From assembly GCA_018057705.1 (NCBI GenBank), contig JAGPDF010000044.1, positions 1 through 37,558 on the forward strand: a stretch of 37,558 nt of DNA. Direction: 5' to 3'. A program made the translations under genes and the position numbers. The stretch comes from Thermoanaerobaculia bacterium (lineage in GTDB: Bacteria; Acidobacteriota; Thermoanaerobaculia; Multivoradales; JAGPDF01). Below, piece after piece: positions 27,436 to 35,109 of this stretch. The first letter of the stretch is position 1. Every line of letters begins with the position of its first letter. Below the pieces are notes generated by a model that was not told the origin of the DNA, made no database searches, and was given only the letters and a program-made list of their open reading frames with translations.

Positions 27436-27693
27436 ATGAAGACGACCTTCGACCTTCCCGACACCCTGCTGGAAGAGGCGCGACGGGTTGCCGCAGCTCG
27501 CGCCACGACGGTCAAGGCGCTGGTCGAAGCCGGACTCCGCCGTGAGCTGCGCGAACGGGCTCGCTCCACTCCTTTCGCGCTTCGCGACGCGAGCTTCGAA
27601 GGCCGCGGCCTGCGGCCGGAGATGGAGAGCGCCTCCTGGGACCGACTGCGCGAGCTGGCGTACGGCGCTCGCGGCGGCGGCCGCGAAGAGTGA
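27436..27693 (+). CDS. vapB: VapB-type ribbon-helix-helix antitoxin (pair 1)
   Basis: The product has 85 residues. The N-terminus MKTTFDLPDTLLEEARRVAA is a ribbon-helix-helix DNA-binding element of the PF09957 VapB kind. The second helix has ATTVKALVEAGLRREL, and the C-terminal half (PFALRDASFEGRGL) is the disordered toxin-binding part. It should neutralise the PIN toxin downstream and repress the operon at the inverted repeat just ahead of its ATG. I start at 27436 because the frame upstream lies inside the antisense glucan synthase. The toxin GTG overlaps its TGA. Confidence 0.88.
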   Translation: MKTTFDLPDTLLEEARRVAAARATTVKALVEAGLRRELRERARSTPFALRDASFEGRGLRPEMESASWDRLRELAYGARGGGREE

Positions 27694-28136
27694 TCGCCCT
27701 CGATACCAATCTCCTGGTCTACGCCCACCGCGCCGATTCTCCCTGGCATCGACCGGCAAAGAGGCGGGTGCGCGACCTCGCCACCGGGCGAACCGCCTGG
27801 GCCCTGCCGTGGCCCTGCCTGCACGAGTTTCTCGCCATCGTGACTCACCCGCGCATCTACGATCCGCCCACCCCGCTCGCCCAGGCGATCGACCAGGTGA
27901 ACGCCTGGCTGGAATCGCCGAGTCTCGTGCTGCTCCAGGAAGGGCACGATCACTGGGAGGTCCTCGCCACGCTCCTCATCCGCGGCAAGATCGCCGGCCC
28001 ACAGGTCCACGACGCCCGCGTCGCCGCCCTCTGCCTCTCGCACGGCGTCAGCGAGCTCTGGAGCGCCGACCGCGATTTCGGCCGCTTCCGCGATCTGCCC
28101 GTGCGTAATCCGCTGCTCGATCCCGAAGCCGACTGA
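27690..28136 (+). CDS. vapC: PIN-domain toxin, VapC type (pair 1)
   Basis: The product has 148 residues. PIN landmarks: MIALDTNLLVYA with Asp5, Glu in CLHEFLAI, Asp in VHDARVAALCL, and ELWSADRDFGRF near the end. These acidic residues bind Mg2+ for RNA cleavage; VapC toxins usually cut tRNA or rRNA, and the target here is unknown. The GTG start overlaps the antitoxin stop by 4 nt (GTGA), giving coupled translation. Kinase K4 follows after 87 nt on the same strand, with its own apparent promoter. Confidence 0.9.
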   Translation: MIALDTNLLVYAHRADSPWHRPAKRRVRDLATGRTAWALPWPCLHEFLAIVTHPRIYDPPTPLAQAIDQVNAWLESPSLVLLQEGHDHWEVLATLLIRGKIAGPQVHDARVAALCLSHGVSELWSADRDFGRFRDLPVRNPLLDPEAD

Positions 28137-28207
28137 CCGCCCAGGAGTGTGGCGCCACGGCCCGGCACAGCTGGAGGCGGAAGCCGACAGTGCGGTCCGG
28201 GGTCGGG

Positions 28208-28213
28208 TAGGAT
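28208..28213 (+). promoter_or_regulatory. Possible -10 box (TAGGAT) of kinase gene K4
   Basis: TAGGAT ends 10 nt before the TTG start, and the flanks nearly match those of the K2 promoter at 9422-9450. No Shine-Dalgarno sequence lies between. Confidence 0.5.
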
Positions 28214-28223
28214 CAACGGTGAA

Positions 28224-30953
28224 TTGATCGGACAACGGCTCGGTTCCTACGAGATCACCGCCAAGCTCGGCGAAGGCGGCATGGGGGAGGTCTACCGTGC
28301 GACCGATTCGCGCCTCAGGCGCGAGGTGGCGATCAAGGTCCTGCCGGCGGCGTTCACGCAAGACAGGGAGCGCCTCGCGAGGTTCGAACGCGAAGCGCAG
28401 CTCCTCGCCCAGCTCAACCATCCCAACATCGCACAGATCTACGGATTGGAGACCAGCGGCGCGACGCACGCTCTCGTTATGGAGCTCGTCCCCGGCCCGA
28501 CGCTCGCCGAACGCCTCGAATCCGGGCCTCTTTCCCCTACTGAGAGCCTTTCCTTCGCGCTGCAGATCGCGCAGGCGCTCGAAGAGGCCCACGACAAGGG
28601 GATCGTGCATCGCGATCTCAAGCCCCAGAACATCAAGGCTTCCAGTGAAGGAAGGGCCAAGGTCCTCGACTTCGGCCTGGCCAAAGCAATGGATGCGACG
28701 GGCTCCGGATCATCGGCCGCCGATTTCGCGCGCTCTCCCACGATCCTGAATTCGCCGACCCTCACCGCGGTGCACGGCACCCAGCTCGGAGTGATCCTGG
28801 GTACCGCGGCGTACATGGCTCCCGAGCAGGCACGCGGCGCCGCGGTCGACAAGCGGGCCGACATCTGGGCCTTCGGTGTGGTGCTGTACGAGATGCTCAC
28901 CGGCCGCTCGCTCTTCGCCGGGCCCACGGTCTCCGACACCCTCGCCGGCGTGCTCAAGAGCGAGATCGACTGGCGGGCGCTGCCCGCCGGGACTCCGGTC
29001 GCCATTCGCAGCCTCTTGCGCCGCTGCCTCGAGCGCAACGCGAAGAACCGCCTGCACGACATCGCCGACGCGCGCATCGTGCTCGACGAGGTGCTCGGCG
29101 GCGGACCCGAGGAGGTGCTGCCACTCGCGGCAGAAGCGAGACCGGCCGCCCGGACGCGCGGCTGGACGTGGGGGCTGGCGGCCGGGGCGCTCGGCGTCGG
29201 CCTCGGACTCGGCGCGCTCGCCTTCCGCGCCGCCGCGCCTCCGGAGGTCGCGACGCAGGGCGCCGCGGTGCATGCCGAGTTCGAGATCGCCACGCCCCTC
29301 GCGACGACGATGGTGAGCGGGCTCGCGCTGTCGTCGGACGGACGTCAGCTCGCCTTCGTGGCGCGCGGCAAAGACGGGCGCACGGCGCTCTGGGTGAGGG
29401 CGCTCGGCTCGACCGAGGCGAAGGAGCTGCCGGGGACAGTCGACGCACGTTTTCCGTTCTGGTCGCCCGACGGTCGCCGGCTCGGCTTCTTCGCGCAGCG
29501 CCGGCTCAAGGTGATCGATCTCCTCGGCGGCTCGCCGCGCGTCGTCGCCGAGACGGGTTCGACGCAGGACGCCCGTGGCGGGGCGTGGAGCGCGGACGAT
29601 CGAATCGTGTTCGCGCCGACCTTCACCGGGACGCTCTTCGTCATCCCGGCGTCCGGCGGCGAGGCCGTGCCGGCGTCGCGGATTCCCGCCGGAACCGATA
29701 TCGGTACGCAGCGCTTCCCGAGCTTTCTCCCCGACGGCGAGCGCTTCCTCTTCTTCGCCTCGACAGGCACCGGGATCGAACCGGGCACGGCCTATCTCGG
29801 GCGGCTCGGTTCGCTCGAGGCGAAGAGGCTCGGCCCGGTGACATCCTCCGCGTTCTACGCCGCTCCGGGCTTCCTCATCTTCGTCCAGGGCGATGCACTG
29901 GTCGCGCAACGCTTCGATGACGGGAAGGAAGAGCTCGTCGGCGATACCCTCAGCCTGGGCGTTTCCCTCCCAGGCAGCGTCAGTGTCTCCGGCCAGCGGT
30001 CTCTCGCCGTCTCGGCGAACGGCGTCCTCGCCTATCGGGCGGACAAGCGCAACGGCACGCGCCTCGTCTGGGTCGACCGCCGGGGTGTGGAGTCGGGACA
30101 GCTGAACGATGACGACCGGAACTGGCACTACGCACCGGTCCTCTCTCCCGACGGCAAGAGGGTCGCGGTCTCCTACTACGAAGTCGGCGCCACCAGCGGC
30201 GGAATCTGGATCCACGATCTGGCGCGGCGCTATTCGACGCGGCTCACCAACGGCGAGTCCGGCGACGACACGCTGCCGGTCTGGTCGCCCGACGGACGTG
30301 AGCTCGCCTTCGGGCGAGTCGGACCCGCCGGGACGAGCGGCATCTATCGCATGGACGTAGGGCGGCCGGGCAGCGAGAGCCGGTGGTTTTCCGACGACGG
30401 TTTCCTGGCGCCCAGCGCCTGGCTGACCGACGGGACCGGACTGCTCGAGCAGCGCTTCGATGCCTCGGGCAGGGGTTCGATCTGGTGGCGGTCGTTGGCG
30501 ACGCAGGCGCCCCCGAAACTCCTCGGCTCCGAGCAGGCGTCGGAGTGGGGCGCGGTCGCTACGCTCGACGGGCGTTGGATCGCCTATGCGTCGGACGCCA
30601 CGGGGCGCATGGAGGTCTACGTCCGCCGGCTCGACGAACCCTCCAATTCGCCCGTTCGGGTCTCCATCGACGGTGGCGTGTCCCCGGCCTGGCGCGGCGA
30701 CGGCCGGGAGCTCTTCTACGTCGACGACGGCGGGCGCATCGTCGCCGTCCCGTTCGAGCCCTCGGATCCACCGCAGATCGGAGTGGGCGTGCCGCTCTTC
30801 CAGGGCGGACTCGAAGAGGCGGCGGACCGCCAGTTCGACGTCACCGCCGACGGCCAACGCTTCCTGCTGAACCGGAACTTCGCTTCCCCGGGAGAACCGA
30901 TCCGGGTCGTTCTCGGGTGGCGCGAGCGGCTGCAGCAGGGCCCACAGCGATGA
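28224..30953 (+). CDS. Receptor-type Ser/Thr protein kinase with C-terminal PD40 propeller (K4)
   Basis: The product has 909 residues and opens with [19 protein letters not shown]. Kinase landmarks: Lys38, HRDLKPQN (Asp131), DFG and MAPEQARG, with activation-loop [14 protein letters not shown] membrane helix lies at about 314-335. Propeller repeats include LALSSDGRQLAFVA, FWSPDGRRLGFFA, LSPDGKRVAVSYYE, VWSPDGRELAFGR and VTADGQRFLLN. I start at the TTG of 28224, not at the open frame upstream to 28149, because the MIGxRLG opening and TAGGAT box match K2. Positions 28534-28684 are identical to K5 (32623-32773). A dead kinase 5' end begins inside its stop codon (ATGA). It follows toxin-antitoxin pair 1. 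Confidence 0.93.
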   Translation: MIGQRLGSYEITAKLGEGGMGEVYRATDSRLRREVAIKVLPAAFTQDRERLARFEREAQLLAQLNHPNIAQIYGLETSGATHALVMELVPGPTLAERLESGPLSPTESLSFALQIAQALEEAHDKGIVHRDLKPQNIKASSEGRAKVLDFGLAKAMDATGSGSSAADFARSPTILNSPTLTAVHGTQLGVILGTAAYMAPEQARGAAVDKRADIWAFGVVLYEMLTGRSLFAGPTVSDTLAGVLKSEIDWRALPAGTPVAIRSLLRRCLERNAKNRLHDIADARIVLDEVLGGGPEEVLPLAAEARPAARTRGWTWGLAAGALGVGLGLGALAFRAAAPPEVATQGAAVHAEFEIATPLATTMVSGLALSSDGRQLAFVARGKDGRTALWVRALGSTEAKELPGTVDARFPFWSPDGRRLGFFAQRRLKVIDLLGGSPRVVAETGSTQDARGGAWSADDRIVFAPTFTGTLFVIPASGGEAVPASRIPAGTDIGTQRFPSFLPDGERFLFFASTGTGIEPGTAYLGRLGSLEAKRLGPVTSSAFYAAPGFLIFVQGDALVAQRFDDGKEELVGDTLSLGVSLPGSVSVSGQRSLAVSANGVLAYRADKRNGTRLVWVDRRGVESGQLNDDDRNWHYAPVLSPDGKRVAVSYYEVGATSGGIWIHDLARRYSTRLTNGESGDDTLPVWSPDGRELAFGRVGPAGTSGIYRMDVGRPGSESRWFSDDGFLAPSAWLTDGTGLLEQRFDASGRGSIWWRSLATQAPPKLLGSEQASEWGAVATLDGRWIAYASDATGRMEVYVRRLDEPSNSPVRVSIDGGVSPAWRGDGRELFYVDDGGRIVAVPFEPSDPPQIGVGVPLFQGGLEEAADRQFDVTADGQRFLLNRNFASPGEPIRVVLGWRERLQQGPQR

Positions 30954-31060
30954 TCGAGTTCCACCCGGGCCCCGGCGCGACCACCGCCAGCCTCGGCGGC
31001 ACCGAGATGGGAACGGCCAATCGCGCTACCGCCGCCCGGCGCAGGCGCGAGGCGGCGCCC
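30950..31060 (+). pseudogene. Kinase 5'-end remnant starting in the K4 stop codon
   Basis: From the ATG at 30950 (ATGA overlap with K4) the frame reads MIEFHPGPGATTASLGGTEM, then GTANRATAARRRREAA. Against the K5 opening ([20 protein letters not shown]...) it keeps MI, GP, TA, LG, MG, RAT, R and RE in register, and the DNA is similar over the whole stretch. The glycine loop and ATP-site Lys are lost. It is the degenerate beginning of a former second kinase in tandem with K4. Confidence 0.65.
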
Positions 31061-31074
31061 GGATGCAGATGCTT

Positions 31075-31084
31075 ATGTTAACAT
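31075..31084. promoter_or_regulatory. Perfect 10-bp palindrome before toxin-antitoxin pair 2
   Basis: ATGTTAACAT is its own reverse complement and ends 7 nt before the antitoxin GTG. Its right half contains TAACAT, which fits the local TAnnnT -10 pattern. It is a good candidate operator for autorepression by the ribbon-helix-helix antitoxin. Confidence 0.6.
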
Positions 31085-31091
31085 CACGCTC

Positions 31092-31325
31092 GTGAAGCGA
31101 ACGACGATCTACTTCGATCCCGAGCTCGAGGCGCTTCTGAAGGCGGAGACGCTGCGCCGCAATCAACCGATGGCGGAGCTGATTCGCGAGGCTGTGAGGG
31201 AGTACCTCGTTCGCACCCGTCCGGACCTTCCGCCGGGGGCGGGTGAGTTTTCGAGCGGCCACTCCGACACCGCGGACCGGAGCGAGGAGATCCTCGCCGC
31301 AACCGGCTTCGGCGTGAGTCACTGA
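31092..31325 (+). CDS. Ribbon-helix-helix (CopG-like) antitoxin (pair 2)
   Basis: The product has 77 residues with a GTG start and no ribosome site, so it is probably leaderless or nearly so. MKRTTIYFDPELEALLKAET is the RHH beta-strand and first helix, followed by NQPMAELIREAVREYL; the C-terminal 35 residues are likely the toxin-neutralising tail. It is unlike the pair 1 antitoxin in sequence. Its stop is directly followed by the toxin GTG, with no gap. It probably represses its own promoter at the palindrome 8-17 nt upstream. Confidence 0.86.
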   Translation: MKRTTIYFDPELEALLKAETLRRNQPMAELIREAVREYLVRTRPDLPPGAGEFSSGHSDTADRSEEILAATGFGVSH

Positions 31326-31760
31326 GTGGCGGTTCTCCTCGACAGCGGAATTCTCTACGCCTACTACGACCGAAGCGACCGCTGGCACCGAGCGGCCGTC
31401 GGGTTGATCACTGCCGAGCTCGGCGGTCTCCTCCTGCCCTCGCCGGTCGTGCCGGAAGTCGATCACCTGCTCGGAACCCGACTGGGTCGAGCCGCGCGGC
31501 AGCAGTTCTACCGCGGGCTCGTCGAAGCGAGCTTCCTGCTGGTCGATCTCCCGCAGGAGCGCGTGGGCCGCATCCGCGAGCTCGACGAACAGTTCGCCGA
31601 GCTCGATCTGGGCTTCGTCGACAGCGCACTCGTGGCTCTCTCCGAGTCGACCGGAGTGAAACGCATCGCAACTTCCGATCGCAGACATTTCGAGCCGCTG
31701 GCTCGCAAGTTCGACCTCACGCTCGTACCCGCGCCGCCGGAATCGCAGGCTCGGGAATGA
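31326..31760 (+). CDS. vapC: PIN-domain toxin, VapC type (pair 2)
   Basis: The product has 144 residues. PIN residues: MAVLLDSGILYAYYD (Asp6), Glu in PVVPEVDHLLGT, Asp in LGFVDSALVALSE and Asp in IATSDRRHFEPL. It should be a Mg2+-dependent ribonuclease held in check by the preceding antitoxin. It abuts the antitoxin stop (TGA then GTG), so translation is coupled. Its own stop overlaps the ATG of a dead kinase start (ATGA), which suggests that a kinase gene was once read straight on from the toxin. Confidence 0.9.
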   Translation: MAVLLDSGILYAYYDRSDRWHRAAVGLITAELGGLLLPSPVVPEVDHLLGTRLGRAARQQFYRGLVEASFLLVDLPQERVGRIRELDEQFAELDLGFVDSALVALSESTGVKRIATSDRRHFEPLARKFDLTLVPAPPESQARE

Positions 31761-31819
31761 AGCTCGAAACCCGCCTCGGCCCTTGCGAGATCTCCGCCAG
31801 GACCGGCGAGGGTGGCACG
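31757..31819 (+). pseudogene. Kinase 5'-end remnant starting in the toxin 2 stop codon
   Basis: From the ATG at 31757 the frame reads MKLETRLGPCEISARTGEGG. Against the kinase opening ([17 protein letters not shown]) it keeps T, LGP, EI, A and GEGG in register, with Tyr to Cys and Leu to Thr changes. The frame stays open into the next small gene, but the kinase likeness stops before the ATP-binding Lys. This is a third dead kinase start in the window. Confidence 0.7.
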
Positions 31820-31840
31820 ACTGCCGCTAGAATCGGCTCG

Positions 31841-32095
31841 GTGCGCACCCAGTTTGTGGACACTCCGCCGGAGATCGAAGCGATCCAGGTGCGGCTGTTT
31901 CGCGAGATGGGTCCGCGCGGCCGCCTCACCGCAGCGGCAGAGCTGAATGACGCACTCGACGATCTCGCCCGGGCTGGAATCCGTTCGCGCCATGGGGACC
32001 TGCCGGAGGCCGAGGCCCGGTTGCGGCTGTTCGCGCTCCGCCTGAGCCGTGAGCAGATGGTCCACGCCTTCGGCTGGGACCCCGGCCGCTCGTGA
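31841..32095 (+). CDS. Small helical protein of unknown function
   Basis: The product has 84 residues with a GTG start. A TAGAAT hexamer (31828-31833) ends 7 nt before it, and there is no ribosome site. The frame is also open back to 31757, but that part is kinase debris. The sequence is mostly helical (PPEIEAIQVRLFREMGPRGRL, AAELNDALDDLARAGIRSRH). From memory it belongs to a small uncharacterised family (helix ending in AGIRxRH, then a segment of Glu and Leu) often found just ahead of a nucleotidyltransferase-like gene. The next frame, overlapping by GTGA, is a piece of exactly such a gene. It may be an antitoxin-like partner, but this is inference. Confidence 0.6.
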   Translation: MRTQFVDTPPEIEAIQVRLFREMGPRGRLTAAAELNDALDDLARAGIRSRHGDLPEAEARLRLFALRLSREQMVHAFGWDPGRS

Positions 32096-32316
32096 CGACC
32101 GGCCGCGAGCCGAACGAGGTCGACCTGCGCGACGGCTTCAAGGCGGACATCTACCTCGCGGCTCGGGACGCCTTCGGCCGGGAGCAGTTCGCCCGCCGTC
32201 AATCGATCGAGCTCGCGCCGGGGACCTGGCTGCCGTTCGCTTCGCCCGAGGACGTCGTCCTGCAGAAGCTGCGCTGGTACCGCTTGGGCGAGGGCGTGTC
32301 GGGACCACGCCGATGA
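32092..32316 (+). pseudogene. Truncated nucleotidyltransferase-like gene, cut by kinase K5
   Basis: The frame has 74 codons starting at a GTG that overlaps the preceding stop. DLRDGFKADIYLAARDAFGR, ARRQSIELAPG and FASPEDVVLQKLRWYRLGEG match the middle of a family of AbiEii/DUF6036-like nucleotidyltransferase proteins of about 200 residues, from memory. The usual N-terminal GG...A / D-x-D part and the C-terminal half after KLRWYRLG are missing. The last codons (VSGPRR) run straight into the ATG of K5 (ATGA overlap). The gene seems to have lost both ends, the 3' end by joining to the kinase. It is unlikely to be active. Confidence 0.6.
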
Positions 32317-35084
32317 TCGGAACGAAGCTCGGCCCCTACGAGATCACCGCCAAGCTCGGCGAAGGCGGCATGGGCGAGGTCTATCGGGCGACCGACACCC
32401 GGCTGAAGCGCGAAGTCGCGATCAAGGTTCTGCCCCCTGCCTTCACCGAAGACAGGGAGCGCCTGGCGCGCTTCGAGCGCGAGGCGCAGCTCCTCGCGCA
32501 GTTGAACCACCCGAACATCGCCCAGATCTTCGGGCTCGAGACCAGCGGCGCGACGCACGCTCTCGTCATGGAGCTCGTCCCCGGCCCGACGCTCGCCGAA
32601 CGCCTCGAATCCGGGCCTCTTCCCCCTACTGAGAGCCTTTCCTTCGCGCTGCAGATCGCGCAGGCGCTCGAAGAGGCCCACGACAAGGGGATCGTGCATC
32701 GCGATCTCAAGCCCCAGAACATCAAGGCTTCCAGTGAAGGAAGGGCCAAGGTCCTCGACTTCGGCCTGGCCAAGGCGATGGAGGCGACTCCCGGTTCCGC
32801 TTCTGCGGCCGATCTGGCGCGCTCGCCGACTCTCGCGAACTCACCCACCCTCACCGCGGCGCACGGGACGCAGATGGGGGTCATCCTCGGCACGGCGGCG
32901 TACATGTCGCCCGAGCAGGCGGCGGGAAAGCCAATCGACCGCCGGACCGACATCTGGGCCTTCGGCGTCCTGCTCTGGGAGATGCTCGCCGGTCGGCGGC
33001 TGTTCGAGGCCGAGAGCGTGGCCGAGACCCTCGGCGCCGTATTCCACCAGCCGCTCGACCTCGTCGCCCTCCCCGCTTCGACGCCAGCGGCCGTCCGCCA
33101 GCTCGTTAAGCGCTGTCTGGAGCGCGATCCGAAGACGCGGCTGCGCGACATCGGCGAAGCGCGCATCGTTCTCACCGCGGCGATCGCCGCGGCGAGTGAA
33201 GCCGGGGCCGCAGCCGGCGGCTTCCCGGTTTCCACAAGTTCGCACAGTCACGCCATGACGGTTTCGCAGGGCTCATCGATGGCACGGTGGTGGCCCTGGC
33301 TGGCCGCGGCCCTCGCGACGGTCGCCGCTCTCGCGATCGTTGCCCTGATCGTGAAAATCCAGGGAACAGGATCCCTCCCCGACTCCGGATCGGCCGCGAC
33401 CGGGCGGCAGATCGCCGTCGCCGTAGCGCCGCCCGCGGGTCACGTTCTCGCCGCCGGCGACGCTCCGATCCTCGATCTCGCTCGCGACGGCAGCGCGGTG
33501 GCATTCGAAGCCGAAGGTCCGGACGGCCGCCAGCTCTTCCTGCGCCGCATCGACCTCGCCGAGGTGGTGCCGATCGCCGGCACCCTCGGCGCCTCGCACC
33601 CATTCTTCTCGCCGGACGGCCGCTCGCTCGGCTTCTTCGACAGGGGCAGGATCCGCAAGGTCGCGCTCGCCGGCGGACCGGTGATCGACGTCACTTCGGT
33701 CAACGCCAATCGCGGCGCCACCTGGACGGACGGCGGCTGGATCGTCTATACGCAGACTTTCAACACCGGGCTTCAGAAAGTGCGCGAGGCCGGAGGGCGG
33801 TCGGAGCCGCTGACGACTCTCGACCCGAAAGGAACCGAGCGCAGCCATCGCTGGCCGACCGCGATTCCCGGAACGCCCTGGGTGCTGTTCACCGTCGGCG
33901 TCTCGAACAGCCCGAACTTCTACGACGACTCGCGCATCGACGCCGTGAACCTTCAGAGTGGCGAGCGCAAGCCGGTTTTCGACGGCGCCTGGATGGCGCG
34001 CTTCGCGCCGCCCGGGACGCTGCTCGTGCAGCGCCGCGGGGCGCTTCTCGCGCTGCCTTTCGATCCGTTGCACGCCGAGGTCCTCGGCGAGGAGAGAGTG
34101 GTACTCGACAACGTCGGCGGCGAGCCCTCCAGCGGCGCCGGCTTTTTTGCCGGGGGCGAAGGCGGGAGTCTCGCCTACGTGCCGACCGAGGCGCTGGTCG
34201 AGGAGACGACGGTGGTGATCGTCGAAGCGGACGGCGCCTCGTCCCGCCTGCCGCTGCCGGAGAAGCGGTTCTGGTATCCGCGCTTTTCGCCCGACGGCCG
34301 TTCGCTCCTCCTCGATGTCGGGTCGGGCCAGGGTGCCGACGACGAGCTCTGGCGCTACGACCTCGCTCCGCAGCGGATGTCGCGGGTCTCTTTCGTCGCC
34401 GGTTCGGCGATCGCCAGCTGGTCGCCGGACGGCGAGTGGATCGCCTATACCGGGGGTACGGCGGACCGCTCCAGCAAGGTCTTCCGCAAGCGCGTCGACG
34501 GTTCCGCCGGGGAAGAGCTCGTCTGGGACGGCCAGGACCTGGCCTCGGCGGCGGATTGGACGCCCGACGGCCAGGCGATCATCGGCACCGACTTGCGCGG
34601 CGAGCTCGGGCTCTACCACGTACCGATCGACGGCAGCGAGAGCCGCCGGATCGTAGCCGCACCGGGAGGTCAGTACAGCGCCGCCTTCGACCCCAGCGGC
34701 CGCTTCCTCGCCTACACTTCGATCGAAACGGGGGTCGATGAGATCTTCATCTCGACCTATCCCGAAGGCGGCGGCAAGTGGCAGATCTCGACCGAGGGCG
34801 GCCAGATGCCGGTCTGGACGCGCGATGGCAAGAGCGTCCTCTACGTCAAGGGGGACACCCTCCTCGCGGTCGACATCGAGACCGGAGGCGCCTTCCGCTC
34901 GGCGACGCCGCGCGAGCTCCGCCGCGGGCCCTACATCCTGCGCACCGCGCCGTTCCGCAACTACGACACCGGCCCCGGCGGACGCCTCGCGCTCGTCACC
35001 CGCCGCACCGACGTGCCGGCGATGCGCCAGGTCGAGGTTCTCATCGGCTGGGATCGCTCGCCGGCCTCGCCGCCGCGCCCCTGA
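32313..35084 (+). CDS. Receptor-type Ser/Thr protein kinase with C-terminal PD40 propeller (K5)
   Basis: The product has 923 residues and opens with [19 protein letters not shown]. Kinase landmarks: Lys38, HRDLKPQN (Asp131), DFG and MSPEQAAG (Ser in place of the usual Ala), with activation-loop [19 protein letters not shown] membrane helix lies at about 328-348. Propeller repeats include [52 protein letters not shown] and [14 protein letters not shown] 32313 is chosen because it gives the family opening; the open frame back to 32049 runs through other genes. The start overlaps the truncated nucleotidyltransferase stop, so translation may depend on upstream reading. It shares 151 identical nt with K4. 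It converges on the LamG-like gene. Confidence 0.93.
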   Translation: MIGTKLGPYEITAKLGEGGMGEVYRATDTRLKREVAIKVLPPAFTEDRERLARFEREAQLLAQLNHPNIAQIFGLETSGATHALVMELVPGPTLAERLESGPLPPTESLSFALQIAQALEEAHDKGIVHRDLKPQNIKASSEGRAKVLDFGLAKAMEATPGSASAADLARSPTLANSPTLTAAHGTQMGVILGTAAYMSPEQAAGKPIDRRTDIWAFGVLLWEMLAGRRLFEAESVAETLGAVFHQPLDLVALPASTPAAVRQLVKRCLERDPKTRLRDIGEARIVLTAAIAAASEAGAAAGGFPVSTSSHSHAMTVSQGSSMARWWPWLAAALATVAALAIVALIVKIQGTGSLPDSGSAATGRQIAVAVAPPAGHVLAAGDAPILDLARDGSAVAFEAEGPDGRQLFLRRIDLAEVVPIAGTLGASHPFFSPDGRSLGFFDRGRIRKVALAGGPVIDVTSVNANRGATWTDGGWIVYTQTFNTGLQKVREAGGRSEPLTTLDPKGTERSHRWPTAIPGTPWVLFTVGVSNSPNFYDDSRIDAVNLQSGERKPVFDGAWMARFAPPGTLLVQRRGALLALPFDPLHAEVLGEERVVLDNVGGEPSSGAGFFAGGEGGSLAYVPTEALVEETTVVIVEADGASSRLPLPEKRFWYPRFSPDGRSLLLDVGSGQGADDELWRYDLAPQRMSRVSFVAGSAIASWSPDGEWIAYTGGTADRSSKVFRKRVDGSAGEELVWDGQDLASAADWTPDGQAIIGTDLRGELGLYHVPIDGSESRRIVAAPGGQYSAAFDPSGRFLAYTSIETGVDEIFISTYPEGGGKWQISTEGGQMPVWTRDGKSVLYVKGDTLLAVDIETGGAFRSATPRELRRGPYILRTAPFRNYDTGPGGRLALVTRRTDVPAMRQVEVLIGWDRSPASPPRP

Positions 35085-35088
35085 GCCC

Positions 35089-35109
35089 GCGGCGCGAGGC
35101 GCTAGCCGC
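35089..35109. terminator. Hairpin filling the K5 / LamG-protein convergent gap
   Basis: GCGGCGCG pairs with CGC-TA-GCCGC around an AGG loop: an 8-bp stem with a 2-nt bulge. The gap between the two stop codons is only 25 nt and the hairpin occupies nearly all of it, which fits a shared terminator. No T-tract is present. Confidence 0.45.

Noticed and set aside
28149-28223. Upstream extension of K4 to 28149
   Set aside because: The extra 25 residues have no family likeness, while the TTG at 28224 gives the MIGxRLG opening and matches the K2 promoter layout.
31761-31840. Kinase remnant read as the true N-terminus of the 84-residue protein
   Set aside because: The open frame is continuous, but the first part matches the kinase opening, and a TAGAAT box sits 7 nt before the internal GTG at 31841.
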